Of a DNA stretch of 64,000 nt, positions 12,325-25,400 are shown one piece after another. Position numbers and translations under genes: made by a program. The notes below the pieces were generated by a model. That model worked only from the letters and a program-made list of their open reading frames with translations. It did no database searches and was not told the origin of the DNA. How positions within the stretch are numbered: position 1 is the first letter of the stretch; each line of letters starts with the position of its first letter. This DNA comes from Globodera rostochiensis (lineage: Eukaryota; Nematoda; Chromadorea; Rhabditida; Heteroderidae), in the NCBI GenBank assembly GCA_018350325.1, contig JAEVLN010000013.1, positions 2,542,124-2,606,123 of the forward strand. Reading direction: 5' to 3'.

Positions 12325-12425
12325 TCGCCTGAAACTGACTCAATTTCTTATCATTAACCATTCCAATTAGCGAAATGTTGATTCCCCCATTGCTCAAACA
12401 AATTAATGGGTTTAAAATAAATGTT

Positions 12426-15400
12426 TCAAGGAACAGACTCATCAGCTCTTTGCATCCTTCTCTTCTTCGGCAATTCTTTTTCCTCCAGCTCATAAAGGAG
12501 TTTCATTTCCTGAGTCAATCGTAAAGTTGCTTATAATCCATTTACATTTGCCTGCGGGTATTTCCCTTCCGGCGTTTCAAGAAGCATTGGGATTCCGTTG
12601 AACCTATCGTCCTTCATTATTCGCTCGAATGCCTTCGTCCCCAAATTTCCCTTGCCAATGTTCTCGTGGCGGTCGACTTTCGACGAGCACCCCTCTTAAA
12701 ATTGGTTAATTTCTCAATCGGAATTCTGGTTCAGGGTTTGAAATCGCCCAAAAAATTCCGGTTTGGTTTCTACTAGTCCGAAACCTCCTCACGAGGGAAA
12801 GGTACGTTTTGGTCCCGGGTACGTTTTGGTCCCACCGTTTTGGTCCCGGATTTGTTTTGGTCCCACATTTTATCCATAAAAAATGATGACAAACAAATCT
12901 GAAACCGTCACAAATAGTATTTTTATTATCAAGATGAATTTGAATTCACGCCTACTTCCTGGCATTATGTTTCAAATAAATAAGCATATCAATTCACCTG
13001 TTGAACGTTTTATCTTTCCTTATTTTTTGAAATGTTGAATAAAGATCTTTTGTTTTAGAATTTACTATGGAAAACACTGAACATTGTTGAAATGCTCCGG
13101 GGAATTTCTCGTTGTTATGTTATGGATCCCGAAGCCGAAGCATAATTTTTTTTTGTTTTCATCTTTACTTTCGGAAAATTTTCTCATTATCCCAGAAAAC
13201 CTATTTTTTCCGGTTATGAATTTCTCATTTTGTAAATATTATTTTTGTTATTCGAATCAACAACTGACTTACGGGATTGTTTTTCGAGTGTTTAAATAAA
13301 TGGTTGCCTATTTGTGACGGTTTCAGATTTGTTTGACATCATTTTTTATGGAAAAAATGTTTGGGACCAAAACGTACCCGGGACCAAAACGGCCGGGACC
13401 AAACTGATCGGGACCAAAACGGTGGGACCAAAACGGCGGGACCAAAACGATACCCACTCCCTCACGACACAATACCTTTCGAGTCGTTAAGATGAACCGC
13501 TTTCAGAAAATCGAATCCTATCATTGAATCGAACTCCTCCATTACCTCCTCATAATTGTTCACGATATCATAACCTGTGTTTATGATGTAATCAGGGACG
13601 TAACCAGGAAAAATGGGGGGGGGGGGTCGTCATTTGAGCGCACTGACTTCCCATCTGAGCGTCAATTTGGGAATCTTTTCAAAAATGCTATATTTTTTTG
13701 CGAGTTCTGCTTTACTTTGGAGGGAGGGGGTCAGCGATGCCGATCAGGGCTGGGCGAAACTTCGACTTCGAACTTCGCGAAACTTCGGGTATTTTGGGTT
13801 TCGAACTTCGAAATTGTGCTTCGTTTCGAGCTTCGGCTTCGGGTAGTGCGCCGAGCTTCGCCCAGCCTTGGTGCCGAAAGGCGCCGCCGGGAAAATTTTG
13901 CAGATTTTAACGATATTTTTTTAAATGAAAATTGGTCAAAAAATTGCAAATGTTGCAAAACAAAAGGCCCCCCTCTCAATGTCATTGGGGGGGGGGGGAT
14001 TCCCCCGTCTCCCCCCCCCCTTGGTTACGCCCCTGGCTGTAATCGAACTCCCACTTTAAGCATTTTAATGCAAATTACACCAGCTGCGAAAATGTGGCAG
14101 GTGTCCAGGCAAACGCCGACCCTTTTTTTATTGTGCACTTGGTCAATGATCGACCGAAGTTCGGTAAATGCTCCGCCAATTGTGTTTCCGCTGCCGGCCA
14201 TTGTCTCCACAACTGCCATTGCGCATTATGAGAAAACATTGGCCAACAGACCAACCAAGCGTAATAAAGTCCGTGTTCTCCTGCACATAACTGATGGTTT
14301 CCGCGATGGTTTTGATGCTCCGTTCTCTCGTGCACTTTCCGGTTGTGGACCCTACATGCACGGAATTGTGATAAAAGGACTTAGCCAGACCTTAGTTTCA
14401 GGTGGGGAGGGGTAGAAATAAAAAAACAGACAAAAAACACTGAAAATACAGGAATAAATTATATACGGCACCGGGATGAAAGTTGTAGAACTGAATTCCG
14501 AGCCTTTCACATCGCCGACATTCGTCAAGCATCGCTTTTCGTGTCATTTCCAATTTTTTGTCGTCCGGCGACCCAGCATTCAGCAAGTACGACCCATGGG
14601 GGACAATTTGGTGCAAAGGAAACTTTGTCTCCTAAAAGATAGCAATTGAAATTTACTATTTTAGTAGCTGTTCAAATTTTGTCCTATAAAAATATTTTAT
14701 AAATCAAATTCAACATTGTGTTTAATTTTTTTTTTACATTTTTGGAAACAGCAAAAATTCCAAATTACTTTGATGGCTTTATTCCAACGGTCAACAACGG
14801 ACTCATCCATAGGCTTCGCCTCCCAACGCCGCTGATTTCGGATAAACAAAGCAAATGAACGGCATCCGATCTCAATGGCATTCCAAATCGCGTTTTCCAA
14901 GCTGCCTGAAATTTCTTTGACAATTAACTCAATATATACCAGACAAAACAAATTCGTTTTTAGGGGGTCTAGAAAATAATACTATTGCGGATTTTGAAGA
15001 CAAAGGTAAGTTTTAGCGAAATTGACTAAACTGGCAAAAAAAAATTATGAGTCAATTTCGGAAGTCGGGGTCAACCCGGCAACAGAAGTCATGACTAGGG
15101 CCCGGATTTTTAAGGTTCTAAAAATCCTGAAATAGGCGCCTTTAAGCACTAGAAAGTTGCTCCAAAAGTGCCGAACTAATTATTATTTTTATATGTTATA
15201 TATTTAAATGCATACCAGCTGCTGAGACATGTACTCCTAAGTTTTTTTCCGAATAAAGCCCAGCTCTTATCACAGATGTTGCAGTGTTCGACATGTAAAC
15301 GATTTTCGACGTCACTCCCAGCTCAACCTTTGCTTTAACTTCCCTTTTAGTCAGTGCAGATGATGTCGATGTCGGCTTCACAGGCTCTTCTTCCTCTAAT

Positions 15401-15444
15401 TCACTTATAATAAAAGATTTCATGATTCTCCAGAACCTAGTCAA
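12426..15444 (-). CDS. apn-1: AP endonuclease, endonuclease IV family
   Basis: A zinc-dependent enzyme of base-excision repair that cuts DNA 5' of abasic sites, expected in nucleus and mitochondria. Eight exons on the minus strand: 15444-15216, 14905-14769, 14632-14472, 14351-14256, 14212-14081, 13574-13476, 12692-12546 and 12509-12426. Conserved blocks follow in order: [78 protein letters not shown] and LLETPEG, covering the expected metal ligands (His, Glu, Asp and His positions of the Nfo fold). An acidic N-terminal extension of about 65 residues precedes the barrel. Two introns carry mobile elements (12795-13459 and 13593-14035). The start is the first ATG; a second lies eight codons later. 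Confidence 0.93.
12795..13459. mobile_element. Inverted-repeat element with GTTTTGGTCCC ends
   Basis: Several copies of CGTTTTGGTCCC run inward from the left and the mirror GGGACCAAAACG from the right; deeper arms (AAACAAATCTGAAACCGTCA and its complement) also pair. CCTCACGA flanks both sides (about 12787-12794 and 13460-13467). It lies in an apn-1 intron and has no coding capacity. Confidence 0.8.
13593..14035. mobile_element. hAT-type MITE in an apn-1 intron
   Basis: Starts CAGGGACGTAACCAGG and ends CCTTGGTTACGCCCCTG. Flanks GATGTAAT and GCTGTAAT agree at 7 of 8 bases, fitting an 8-bp hAT target duplication. It has internal C and G runs near the right end and no transposase. Confidence 0.85.
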
Positions 15445-15520
15445 AATTAAAAGCGAATTCTGACAATATTTGAACTAACATTATGCCTACTATATCATGA
15501 AAACAGGGGTCGCATATACA

Positions 15521-16090
15521 GGCTACAGTACATTTCGACACTGGACATTTCGACACTGAGTTTTAAAAGTTTCAAAATAGTTGTTTCGGGGCCGTTGAAT
15601 CCAAATCTGACCTCTGTTTCGATCAATTCCGAATTCTAATAATTTTTCGAAATTTCCAAAAACTATTTACGACTCAAAATTTTCAAAAAGAATGAAGGTA
15701 ATTTTCCGTTTTGCCTGGGGTCGCAACTCAAATTTTAAAACAACTTCTGGCTTGTACCACGCCAGATCTACCTAAACCGATTTTGGATCACAACAAACCC
15801 AAAATTGAAGTAAATTTGAATTTGTGACCCCAGAACGGAAAGTACCAGAATGATTAGATTGTTACTTACTTGCCTTTTTGCTGTAATTTCGTGCTTTTTG
15901 AATGATTCTGAACCCATAAATTGTTTTTGGAAATGTTTGAATTTTCGAAAAAAGTTCGACTCCGGGGTTCGAAATCGGTCGAAATTGAGGTCAGATTCGG
16001 ATTCTACGGCCAAGAAACTCTATAAAGGACCCTTTTGGAAACTTTTAAAACTTAGTGTCGAAACGTCCAGTGTCGAAATGTCCTGCAACG
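15521..16090. mobile_element. Inverted-repeat element with perfect 9-bp target duplication
   Basis: The left end GGCTACAGTACATTTCGACA and the complement of the right end, CGTTGCAGGACATTTCGACA, extend into arms of about 55 bp. GCATATACA is duplicated exactly at 15512-15520 and 16091-16099. The 9-bp duplication suggests a Mutator-like element. No coding capacity. Confidence 0.85.
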
Positions 16091-16301
16091 GCATATACAT
16101 ATTCTTTTTTTAAAGATTTGTACTTTATTTTGTGTACCCCAATTTGAAATGGGTAAACTACATTTCGCCAACTTTTTTTTACATACATTTTTGCCAACCC
16201 AGCAAAAATGTTATGTTTTGCTAACGTTAAGTTTTGCTCAATGTTACGTCATGCTTTCATTTAGTTGTTCTACAGTATTCTTCAATTTTATTTACAAATT
16301 A

Positions 16302-16470
16302 GGGTCCAGGCCCGACGCCTCGGGGGCGGAAAAAGTTGGGGTCGGGGGTTTTCGTCCCCGACCAAAAAAGTCGGGGTTCGCAGTTTTTCCCAGAAAAACC
16401 CCTGAAAATTCAAAAAAATCGGGGACGAAAACCCTAAAAAAAATCAGGGACGGGGCTGACCCCTAATTTT
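16302..16470. repeat. Palindromic repeat block
   Basis: TTAGGGTCCAGGCCCGACG at the left is mirrored by GACGGGGCTGACCCCTAA at the right, with further pairing CGGGGACGAAAACCC / GGGTTTTCGTCCCCG inside. Probably another non-autonomous element; no clear target duplication was found. Confidence 0.55.
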
Positions 16471-16489
16471 TCATATAAGCATTTTTTAA

Positions 16490-18856
16490 ATGTCAGCATC
16501 AAATTACGAAAATGAGCAAGAAGCGGGAGAATATGAAGAGGACGACGGACAATATTTAGTTGATGGAGATGATAGTCAGGTTAGTGTGAGCAAGTCCGTA
16601 ACTAACTTCTAAAAATAAATTTTTGTTTAAGACTAAGATTTGCTACGGCATGTAACGTTTGAACACTTTTCTTTAGTATTACGAAGAATATGTCGAGGTC
16701 GGATCTGAAGCTGCTGTTCCCGCTTATCAAGATGTTTTTTTCTTTTTTAAGCCAAATTAATTTTTTTTAAAGAATTCAAAATCTCGAACAATTGTTACAT
16801 CAAACACGAGGACGCCGTCAGGTTTCTTAATTTAAGTTATAGTTTGGATGATCCTCCCCAGACACGTAGCCAGGATTTTTTTCGGGGGAGGGGCAAAAAG
16901 TCGATTCTTAGGGGTGTGTTTTTCCGTTTTTATTGCATTTTTGTTAAGCAATTTTTCTCGGTTTCTGGGGTGCATTTTCCGTTTTACTCCATTTTTTGGA
17001 CGGCTCGGCGGTGCCGATAGGCGCTGCCGAGAAAATTTTGAATTTTTGACTCGATTTGTTATGGATTTGTAACCAAAATTTTAAAAAAGTTTTTTAGGAA
17101 TGGTAGGGGTCGGCGGTGCCGATAGGCGCCGCCGGAGAAAATTTTTAGAAATTTTAATGAATCTTGTTAAGAAACTTGGTCGAAAAATAGTAAAAGTGCC
17201 CCCCTGGCTACGTGCCTGATCCTCCCCATTATAGATTTTTGCGAAACTATACCAATAAAGCGGGCTTCCAAACTGTAATAGATTGTCCATTTGTTTCGGT
17301 GTTTAACCTTAGGCTTAGTCGAGGGTCGTGTCGTTGGTGCAGCCACTCAACGCCCTTTTACCCACCGTTCTATCCAAAATGCGCTGCCAATTAGTGGAGC
17401 CAATTATTCTTTCGAATCGCGCCATCTACCGTCTTATTTTGGCCATTTTCGACAAAGAGAACCGAGCCAAGCTCATCATGAAGTTTATGGAACAAATTAC
17501 CCAATCATAAGCGGAGGTTTTTCTCTCCCCGCGTTTTTGAGCAAGCCGCCCAAATCTTCAAAAAGGTGCGCTTTCTTTTGAATGGCTTTTTCATCGGTTT
17601 TAAGTAGGCTTGGCGGTTCTGAACCGGTGCTTTTCAGCAAGTTTAAGTGGTTTGAGAGTTGCCCAATAAACGAATTTACAGTCGGAAGTTGTCCACTAAG
17701 CGGAAACCGTGCAATTGTACCAAATCGATGTGTCTGAAGTTGTACTGCGATTGCTTTTCCAATGGCGAGTTCTGTTTGGACTGTAACTGCAAAGACTGCC
17801 ACAACAACTTGGAACACGAGGCGGAGCGCAGTCGTGCGATCAAGCAGTCGTTGGAGAGAAATCCGAGTGCATTTAAACCGAAAATTGGTTTTGCTGATGG
17901 ATAACAAAACCCCAATTTCAAATCTCAAATTTTAGGGGTCGCAGCCAAAAGTGCCGGCAAAACCATTGACATGGAGCGATTACATCAGCGTGGTTGCCAT
18001 TGCAAGCGATCGAATTGCCTGAAGAATTATTGCGAATGTTATGAGGTCACTGAAGGGGATTAAAAGTGGCAAATGTCGTCGGGTAACCGCTATGACTGGC
18101 GGTGCCATCAGATTTAAAATTGTTTTAGTAGTTGGCTGTTACCTAGTGGGCGTCCCTTCTCCGCCGCAATCTTTGGCTTTTAAGGCAAAGGTTCCGTGCA
18201 CTGAGCGCTGCAAGTGCCAATCGTGTCGGAACACTGAGAACGATCGACACAATAAATTCAAAGACAAATTCACTACAACTGCCGGTGGTCTCGCCCAATT
18301 GGCGGCAGCGGCGGCCGCCGAATCGCGCGCTTGTGCGGGCACTCCGTTTAGCGAAGACGACGCCAGCGACATTTGCGTGGCTGAGGAGGAAATGACGCGC
18401 CAAGCGAACCCCAAAACGTGAGAAAGCCTCTGAAAATTATTGGAATTTGCCAAAGTCAAAGCTCAGAGATTGAAAAAGGAACCGTAATTGCTGATTCCGC
18501 ATCTTCATGTTTCTTTCCTTTATTTTCATTTGGATGCTTTGTGCTCGTTGATTGCTTTTTTAACTCAATTCTTTAGCCAAGCGTGGTTCTACATGACGGA
18601 GGATGTGATTGAAGCCACGACAATGTGTTTGGTGTCACAAGCCCAAGAATTTGTAATGAAGCGATAAAACGTATTATATATATTATAAATTTAATTGCAG
18701 GAACAAAATCTATCGGAGGATGCATTGGAGAAGAGTGTTCTGAAGGAGTTTGGTCGTTGTCTCGAGCAAATCATCGAAAGTGCCAATTATAGTTTGCCGC
18801 AAAAAGCCCACGACGCCGCTCTTTTGCGCCTTTCATCCACTGCAAATGGAGTTTGA
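16490..18856 (+). CDS. lin-54: LIN-54 homologue, tesmin/TSO1 CXC-domain protein
   Basis: The DNA-binding subunit of the DREAM/MuvB complex, which represses cell-cycle and germline genes in the nucleus. The N-terminus (from 16490) is acidic and tyrosine-rich. The first CXC repeat is at 17692-17870 ([17 protein letters not shown], then NCKDC) followed by the RNPxAFKPKIG spacer; the second begins 17940 ([19 protein letters not shown]) and ends with [13 protein letters not shown] at about 18190. The two-repeat cysteine spacing and the KLYC/KNYC motifs are the family signature. The C-terminal part ([13 protein letters not shown] and a helical tail ending 18856) matches the LIN54 helix-coil region that contacts MuvB partners. 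About nine introns; one (near 16830-17310) contains a hAT MITE. All exon joins checked keep frame. Confidence 0.92.
16859..17218. mobile_element. hAT-type MITE in a lin-54 intron
   Basis: Starts CAGACACGTAGCCAGG and ends CCTGGCTACGTGCCTG. ATCCTCCC is duplicated perfectly on both sides (16851-16858 and 17219-17226). It contains the GGTGCCGATAGGCGCCGCC block shared with other copies in the window. Confidence 0.93.
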
Positions 18857-20842
18857 GGAGTGATCTCTGAGTGAACCAACCACCCATTGGCTGGGGATGT
18901 TGGCCAATAATATTTTTTGTCACTTGGCTAAAACCTGTACATTTGTTACCGCTGAGTCTTTTAATGGTTCAATTTACGATTTGGTTGTCCTGTTCCTAAT
19001 ACGGGGAATGGGGTGAGTGTTGGGTTTACTCAGTTTCTATTTTTAGTTCATTTAATTGCAATAAAGGTGGAGGAAAGGGGCTTCAAGTAACATTCGTTTG
19101 TGGAAGGTCTTTAAGTCCCGCCATCGCTTGGACCTAATCGATCAATCCGCTTTTATGCGAGAGCTTGCGCTGGGAATTGGCCTCGAGCCAAACAAAATCG
19201 GGAAAAAAAAATTATCCATCGTCTGGACCGACTCTGCTAAACCAATTTCACTGATAATCTTTTTTCCCTTTTGGGCCTTTTTGCATTTTATTTTCTTTAA
19301 AATTTTGCGTTTTGCGTTTTATTTTAGATTTTGCCAACAGGTTTTAGTCCAACTTTCCTCACGGACATCAGCAACTAACTTTTCTGTTGTAAACGTCGGT
19401 CTTCGCCATTTTTTGCGCGAACTTTTGTTTGTGCATTTGAAGGGATTATCTGCCCCACTTTTTGCCGACTCCACCGGCCGCTTTCTCTCTCCCATTCATT
19501 CCGTGGTCCATTTAAAGATAATGGGCCGTGTGGCACAACGCTCCTCGGATTTGTGGCGCAAAGGGGGGGGGGCTCGGATTGACTCCCCGGCGGCACTCCT
19601 TGCTTCGGAGGCTGTGCCCTGTGCTCTTCACCCTTCCCGCGCCACCCTCGCCATCTTTCGCCCGATTTTTTGCCTGCCCCTCCCTTTTGTTTGGGGATTC
19701 ATTGCCTCCAATTTACGTACGTGGGCAAAAGGTTCGTTAAGCAAAAATCGGACAAAACTGCGGAATCTCCTACTGACTGCCCCTACTCCATTCACCGATG
19801 ATGTCTTCGGTGCGCCATCACCATTATCACAACCTAAACCATGCCGTGCCATCATCGTCTACACCGTCCTCTTCCTCTGCTTTCCGTCGGCACCCCCAAA
19901 GTGCTTCTTCCTCCCGTTCCTTCGTCTCTTCGCCAAATTTTTACCTCCAATATTCCGCTTCCTCAACAATGTCTTCCAATGGAGACGGCGATTTCTTATG
20001 GCTTGGTCTTCTGCTCGTTATCATGGCCGTGGTGATGCTCATTGTCGGGGCAGGTCAGTTGAGAGGGGGTTGGGGAAGGAAAGAGAAGGGACGGGGGAGG
20101 GAGGGGGTGGATGCTGTGAAACGGAGAGTATAACGCTCACATTCCGAGCAGCCCCATGAAGCGTCCCTTCAACCGGACTGGTTATCACTTTCCCTTGACC
20201 AAGACCGTTTCTGTCCCTTCTCAACCATCGTTTACCGCAGGCCGTTGTCCCCGGATACCCCCCCCCCTCCGTTCCTTTCCCCTCAGATCTTTGTAATTCA
20301 ACACCAATTAAAGCGAAGCGAAGGCACTTTGGTTGCCAACGACGGAAGGCAATTTTTGGGGAAAAGATTTAATAATTACTGCAAATGTTAGCCGATTTTC
20401 GCGAAAATCCGTCCTGTTTAATCTTTTTGCAATTTGTTAAGGATTATGAGTGGATGAAAGAAAATTGACCCGACGGGGGGGGGGGGGGGTTTGGGACGAA
20501 GAGAACAGAAAGGGCCGTGGGGATGCTGCGAATGGGTGATGAATTGAGAGATGAAAGGGATGGGATGAGAGGGAAAGCATTCAGAGATAATGACGACAAT
20601 TGTTTCAATACTCATTTTAATTCAGTTTGGAGCGCCTTTTTCTGTCACAGTGCTCTACCTTTGGACGGGGAAATAAGAAATGAGGAGAGGAGAAGGAAGA
20701 GGAAGTTCTGTTGGAGGAGAGGGAGGATGATGGAAACAATGTGCCGTTGTGCGGTGGCGGGAAGTGGGGACGGAAGGAACGGGCGACAGAGCACAAAAGA
20801 CTCAACAGATTCACACGAGAAGGTCTGACTGCAGTCACGGCA
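18857..20842. other. Weakly coding region downstream of lin-54
   Basis: A long open frame (19098-20159) exists but its composition and lack of domains argue against a gene. A segment at 19801-20052 encodes a Ser- and His-rich stretch followed by a strong hydrophobic helix (WLGLLLVIMAVVMLIVGAG) and ends at a GT donor, so a small membrane protein exon is possible. About 20149-20400 another open stretch could be a 3' exon, but the phases do not join cleanly. Confidence 0.3.
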
Positions 20843-21394
20843 TAATGCACTCAAAGTCATATATTATGCCAATCCGAACCCCTAAAGGCATAAATGCCAA
20901 TTCGGACCCCCGAAGGCTTAAGCTAACTCGAAGGCCTAAGACTAACCGAAATCTACTTCAGAAGGCACATGCCGTTTGTCTAGGACTTGATGGCTCCGGC
21001 AACTTCATTCCGGAGGTTGCAGCCTGTTCTGAGTTCCGTCAGCATCAGCCGACAACCCTGACACAGTGTCAGTCCCTACAGCAAAGGCCCCAACATTTGG
21101 TGGTCACTTTGGAAAGGCCTCCAACACCGCGCCCGGAAAGTTTCCGTCGCAATTCTGCACAGGCCGCCTATCGCCTTTGGCTGCAGAATAAATTCGAGAA
21201 ACAGTTCGCCCAGGAACTGATGCAAAGTCAGGACGGACAGGTGGGTGGGAAGGGGGCAGTTAGAAGTAATTAATTTGTGAAAACAATGGTGTTCAGTACG
21301 TCCAACTGTTGGTGGAGGAGCCTGAGGAACTGCTGCAGATCGCCTGCGGCAGTCATGGCTTCCCTGCAGGAGATTTGCTTTGATAGCAACAAAA
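20843..21394 (+). CDS. Unrecognised protein, two exons
   Basis: Exon 1 runs from an ATG at 20843 to a GT donor at 21240; exon 2 starts after TTCAG at about 21298 and stops near 21394. The product is about 150 residues, basic at the start (many Lys/Arg), Gln/Pro-rich in the middle, and ends in an acidic helix rich in Leu and Glu (LLVEEPEELLQ). No family was recognised. The open frame extends upstream, so the start is uncertain. It sits between lin-54 and a hAT MITE. Confidence 0.4.
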
Positions 21395-22436
21395 AAACGG
21401 CATGGATTTAATCGGACTGGAGTATCGCACTTGTACCTGCCCGGATAAATGTCTGTCGCGCCTCTGTTCCCCTACCGTACCAAACACATTCTGTACCGTA
21501 TGGTCATACAACAGACAGCGCTGGCGCACGATCCGAAAAAAGCACTAAATGGAAACCAATATTTTTGGTTAACCGACCAAAACCTAGAGATTACGCCAAA
21601 TTTCATAATTTTGCCGCTTTTCCATTGTTTTTTGACCTTTTCAAGTGTTGCCATACTTCGAATTATCGCTAAGCTATAGCTTATTAATAGTTTAAAGTTT
21701 ATACTCCGAGCTATAATAGCTTATTAATAGTTTTTAAACTCCGAGACGTTCAACTGGCTTTACTTTTTCTAAATCGGTTAATGAAGCAAGTTTTCCCCGT
21801 TATGGGCCGCAAATGTCGGGCACGAAGACCAGGGGCGTAGCAAGGAAAAAATTTCGGAGGGCGAAATTTGTCCAGTTGAGCGCCAGGAGCGGCCCGGTGG
21901 TGCCGATAGGCGCCGCCGGGAGAATTTTTTGATTGCAATTTGTTAAGAAGATTGGTCAAAAAATTGTAAAAGTGCAAACAATAGGGTCCCCACTCTTGTT
22001 TTTTTGTTTTGCCATTCATTTCGGGGGGGGGGGAATTCCTCTCTTTCCCCCCCCCCTGGATACGCCTCTGACGAAGACACTATTACCGAAATTCCGGGTG
22101 CGCATTTTTAAGTTGTTTAAACAATTTTTATGGGACCAGGATTTAAGAAACTCAATTTCCGTTTTTTTTCCATCAAAACTTCCCATGCACAGAAAAATAT
22201 TGTAATAACACAAGTTTTTATCATAAAGTAGTAAACAAATAAATTGACGAACAAAAATCAGCCCATAAACTCAAATGCTCTTTCGGAATTGCTTCTTCCT
22301 CCCGAACCGATTCTCTTAAAAATAGTAATAAACACTGGGCAGAAGGGACAGACTTTTTCGTACAGGTGCGCGTTGTCAGGTAGGAGGCGGTGGTGGCGCC
22401 GGTGCTGACAGAATCGAGTCAAATTCCTCCTTTATC
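21395..22436. other. Spacer with a MITE
   Basis: No supported gene. A hAT MITE occupies 21830-22070; the remainder is AT-rich and contains the repeated phrase AGCTTATTAATAGTTTA (21680-21740). Confidence 0.6.
21830..22070. mobile_element. hAT-type MITE
   Basis: Starts CAGGGGCGTAGCAAGG and ends CCTGGATACGCCTCTG. ACGAAGAC is duplicated perfectly (21822-21829 and 22071-22078). About 241 bp, without coding capacity, carrying the family's GGTGCCGATAGGCGCCGCC block. Confidence 0.93.
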
Positions 22437-25400
22437 TTAACATTCAATGTAACGTCGAGTTCCGAAACCGCCGACCTCGTGTTTTGGCGCGGGTGGCGGT
22501 GGTGGTGGAGGAGGCGGGAACATCGCCAATCCGCCGGCCGATGTGCCGGCCGTTAAAGACGAGTCCACGCCTCCAGGCCCGAATCCGCCTCCAGGAGGTG
22601 GGGGCACCGGCGCCGGGAATCCGCTCTGACCCGCCTGCCAAGCGGCCCAGGCAGCAGCAGCGGCGGCCGGGTCCTGGCCAGGAAGTCCGGAAAAACCGTA
22701 AAAGTTGGAGCCATCTGCAAATCGTCGGAAAGGAATGCCGAAATGGGGAGGGAGGTGTTGTCAGGTGCCACCAATCGATTCACAGAGAGCCTCTGACTCC
22801 AAAATCGCCTTTCCTTTGAACACCTTTTATCAGTGCTTTCAGCTATTGGTAAAAACACTTCACCACCATTGTCGGTAAAGAGTGGAACAAATAGCTTATA
22901 TTTCGAACCATCAAAGAATCTGATTTTGAATGCGTAAACCTTGTTACCCACCCCATCCAGGATATCCACCACCACCACCGATGGGCTGTTGATGATGTGG
23001 GTTTTGTTGTTTTGCCAAATTGACGCGTACAATTGGAGTAGGGGCAGGAAGGGCGAAACGTGGACGTGGCCCGCTCCCGGGGAATCCGGGAATTGGCTTT
23101 CCCCCGACGAGCGGCGGTGCAGTGCCTGCCTCCAGCGATATCGGCGGCTTTTCACCAAGTTCAGCCATCAAAGCGGAATACTAAACACGGCACACTAGCG
23201 AACTATCCCTTAACCGAATCCATTTAACCGCAGAACAACCTCAGCATCCATCATTGCCCCATCAAAGCCGGGTCTCGGATTTTTACAGTCTCTGGCGATG
23301 TGGCCCGCACCACCACAAGCCGTACAAATAACGTTGGCCGTCACATTCGGTGCCTCCATGCACTCCCAGGTCTTATGCTGATCCGAGCCACAATTTGTGC
23401 AACGCGCCCCGCTTAGCACATCTTCAGGACGAAGAGTGCCGTTCAGCAGTGCCAACTCGCGCAATTGCAACTTTCGCAGTTCATTTTGACCGTCTGGGAT
23501 CATCAGCGCAGCATTTATAATCTCACGAATCTAAAAAGGAAAGTGACAAAGCAAAAAGTGAAATTTCTCACTTTGTCACAGCCCCTCTTGATCGCTTCTC
23601 TGTCCGTCGATGTCACATAAGCGTGGAGCGGCTCATTCTCACCGGGCAAAGGGCCCGTTCTATTGGCGAGTTTTCCCTCTTTTATTGACCCTTTCCCACG
23701 AATGATTATTTTCGCTCCGGTCTTAACACATTATAATGTGGTTTATATTTTGAGTGACCAAAACCCAGAAGACCTCGGCTTCCAAGGCCTTCAGTGTATT
23801 CCCTCGGGGGCCGATCAAAAGTCCGACAAAATTGATCTCGGGATGCTCTTCTTGCGGAATCCAAACTTTATCGTGCAATTTTATATTGGGCGGACTATAA
23901 AAATTAGAAATATTATTTAAACAAAAGCCGAATTACCGATAATCGGCCGGCGGCTTGTAATTGGGGTTCAGACGCAGCAGTGCTTGGATCTTCTCGTGTC
24001 GTCGCTGCTCAATTTCCTGCCGTTTTCTCACCTCCCGCGTGTTCAACCGCTTCCCCGTGGTATCATAAACAGGTTCTGGCGAAGGACTCCTGAAAATAGA
24101 GACTTTTTAATTATAATTTTGGCTAAAATATCGATGACACTTATCACTTTGGATTGATCTTATAATGCTTTGGTTGAGGTGACCCAATGGTTTCTAAAAT
24201 TTACATTAAATTTGATGGAGGATGTTGGGATGATCCACATCACCCCGCTACCGCACTAAATGCTAAATTGTATATTTTAATTTCATTAATTTCGTGATGA
24301 CAAAATCGCAGAGCTAAATTTGCGGATTATTGAAAACGTTGCGTCCACCCACGAGTACAAATTCTGAAAAGCAATTTCTATCTACAATATTAAAGCTAAA
24401 TGATTACAACGGTTTAAGATCTTCGAATTCGCCGGTCGTTATCATTTATATCATTAAAGCAGACCCAACTTTATTTATTTTGATGAGACCCTTAAAATGT
24501 GGAAAACGATATCAAAACATCAGAAAGTTCAAGACAGAGTATAAAACCAAAATCTGGTCCATTATTGTAAACAAGAGACTAAAAGTTTTATTGACCTTTC
24601 CGCAGGGTCAACGTTTTGTCCAAAATCGCTTTGGCGCAGTCGACGAGTGGTCTCTTCTATTTCCATTTGGACTGAAATTGGCAGGCGGACGACCACCAAA
24701 GATGATTAGAAATTGATTTTCAATAAAAGAAATTTGATTAAAAACAGACGGCACGGTAATTTTGAACAAAAGTAAATGCTCACACAAATAAACTTGACGC
24801 TGATTCTCGTCAATATCCGACGGCAAAATTGTCGGCATTCCGGGCACAAATGCTTTTGTGGTGCTCCAACGTGACTTACGGCGCTGTTCTCGCTGCCGCT
24901 GCTCTTCAGTCAACGTTTGTTCGGGCTCATTTTTAACTGCAGCGGATTTAACATAATTAAACCGCGAGGACTACCATTAAATGATCAGCTTCAAAACTTA
25001 CCCGGTTCTTTGGCCAAGACTGTTTCTGATATGGGCGTTGCCCTTTGCGGTGTTTGCGGAATTCTGTTCAGCAAATCCGCGGACGATCCCAGAGCGCCGC
25101 CACTACCACCACCACCACCACCACCGGGAGTAAAACCACCCTTTCCAAGTTTCTGAGCTACCATTGCGGCCGCTGCCAAAGCGGCCGAAAGCGCATCGTT
25201 TTTCTTCTCGGGCTCTTGCTGCTCAAGTTCATGCTGACTTTGCTGTGGAAGCTAAAAATAAGTTGAAAAGCCAAACGCCGTGCCCACCAAAATCGACTGT
25301 CGCGCATTTTGTTGCGGTTGTTGGAAGTCCTGCTGGTAAAGTTGTCCGTAACTCTGCTGCTGCTCCATCCCACCATAATCAGTCTCTTGCTTAAACTGCA

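Larger units (their letters stand above)
15445..16489. other. Spacer between apn-1 and lin-54
   Basis: This divergent intergenic region is mostly occupied by the element at 15521-16090 and a second palindromic block at about 16302-16470. The core promoters of the two genes are not distinguishable by eye. Confidence 0.6.

Noticed and set aside
19098..20159. 353-codon open frame
   Set aside because: Unusual composition with no recognisable domain; overlaps a more plausible short membrane-helix frame; no splice pattern supports it.
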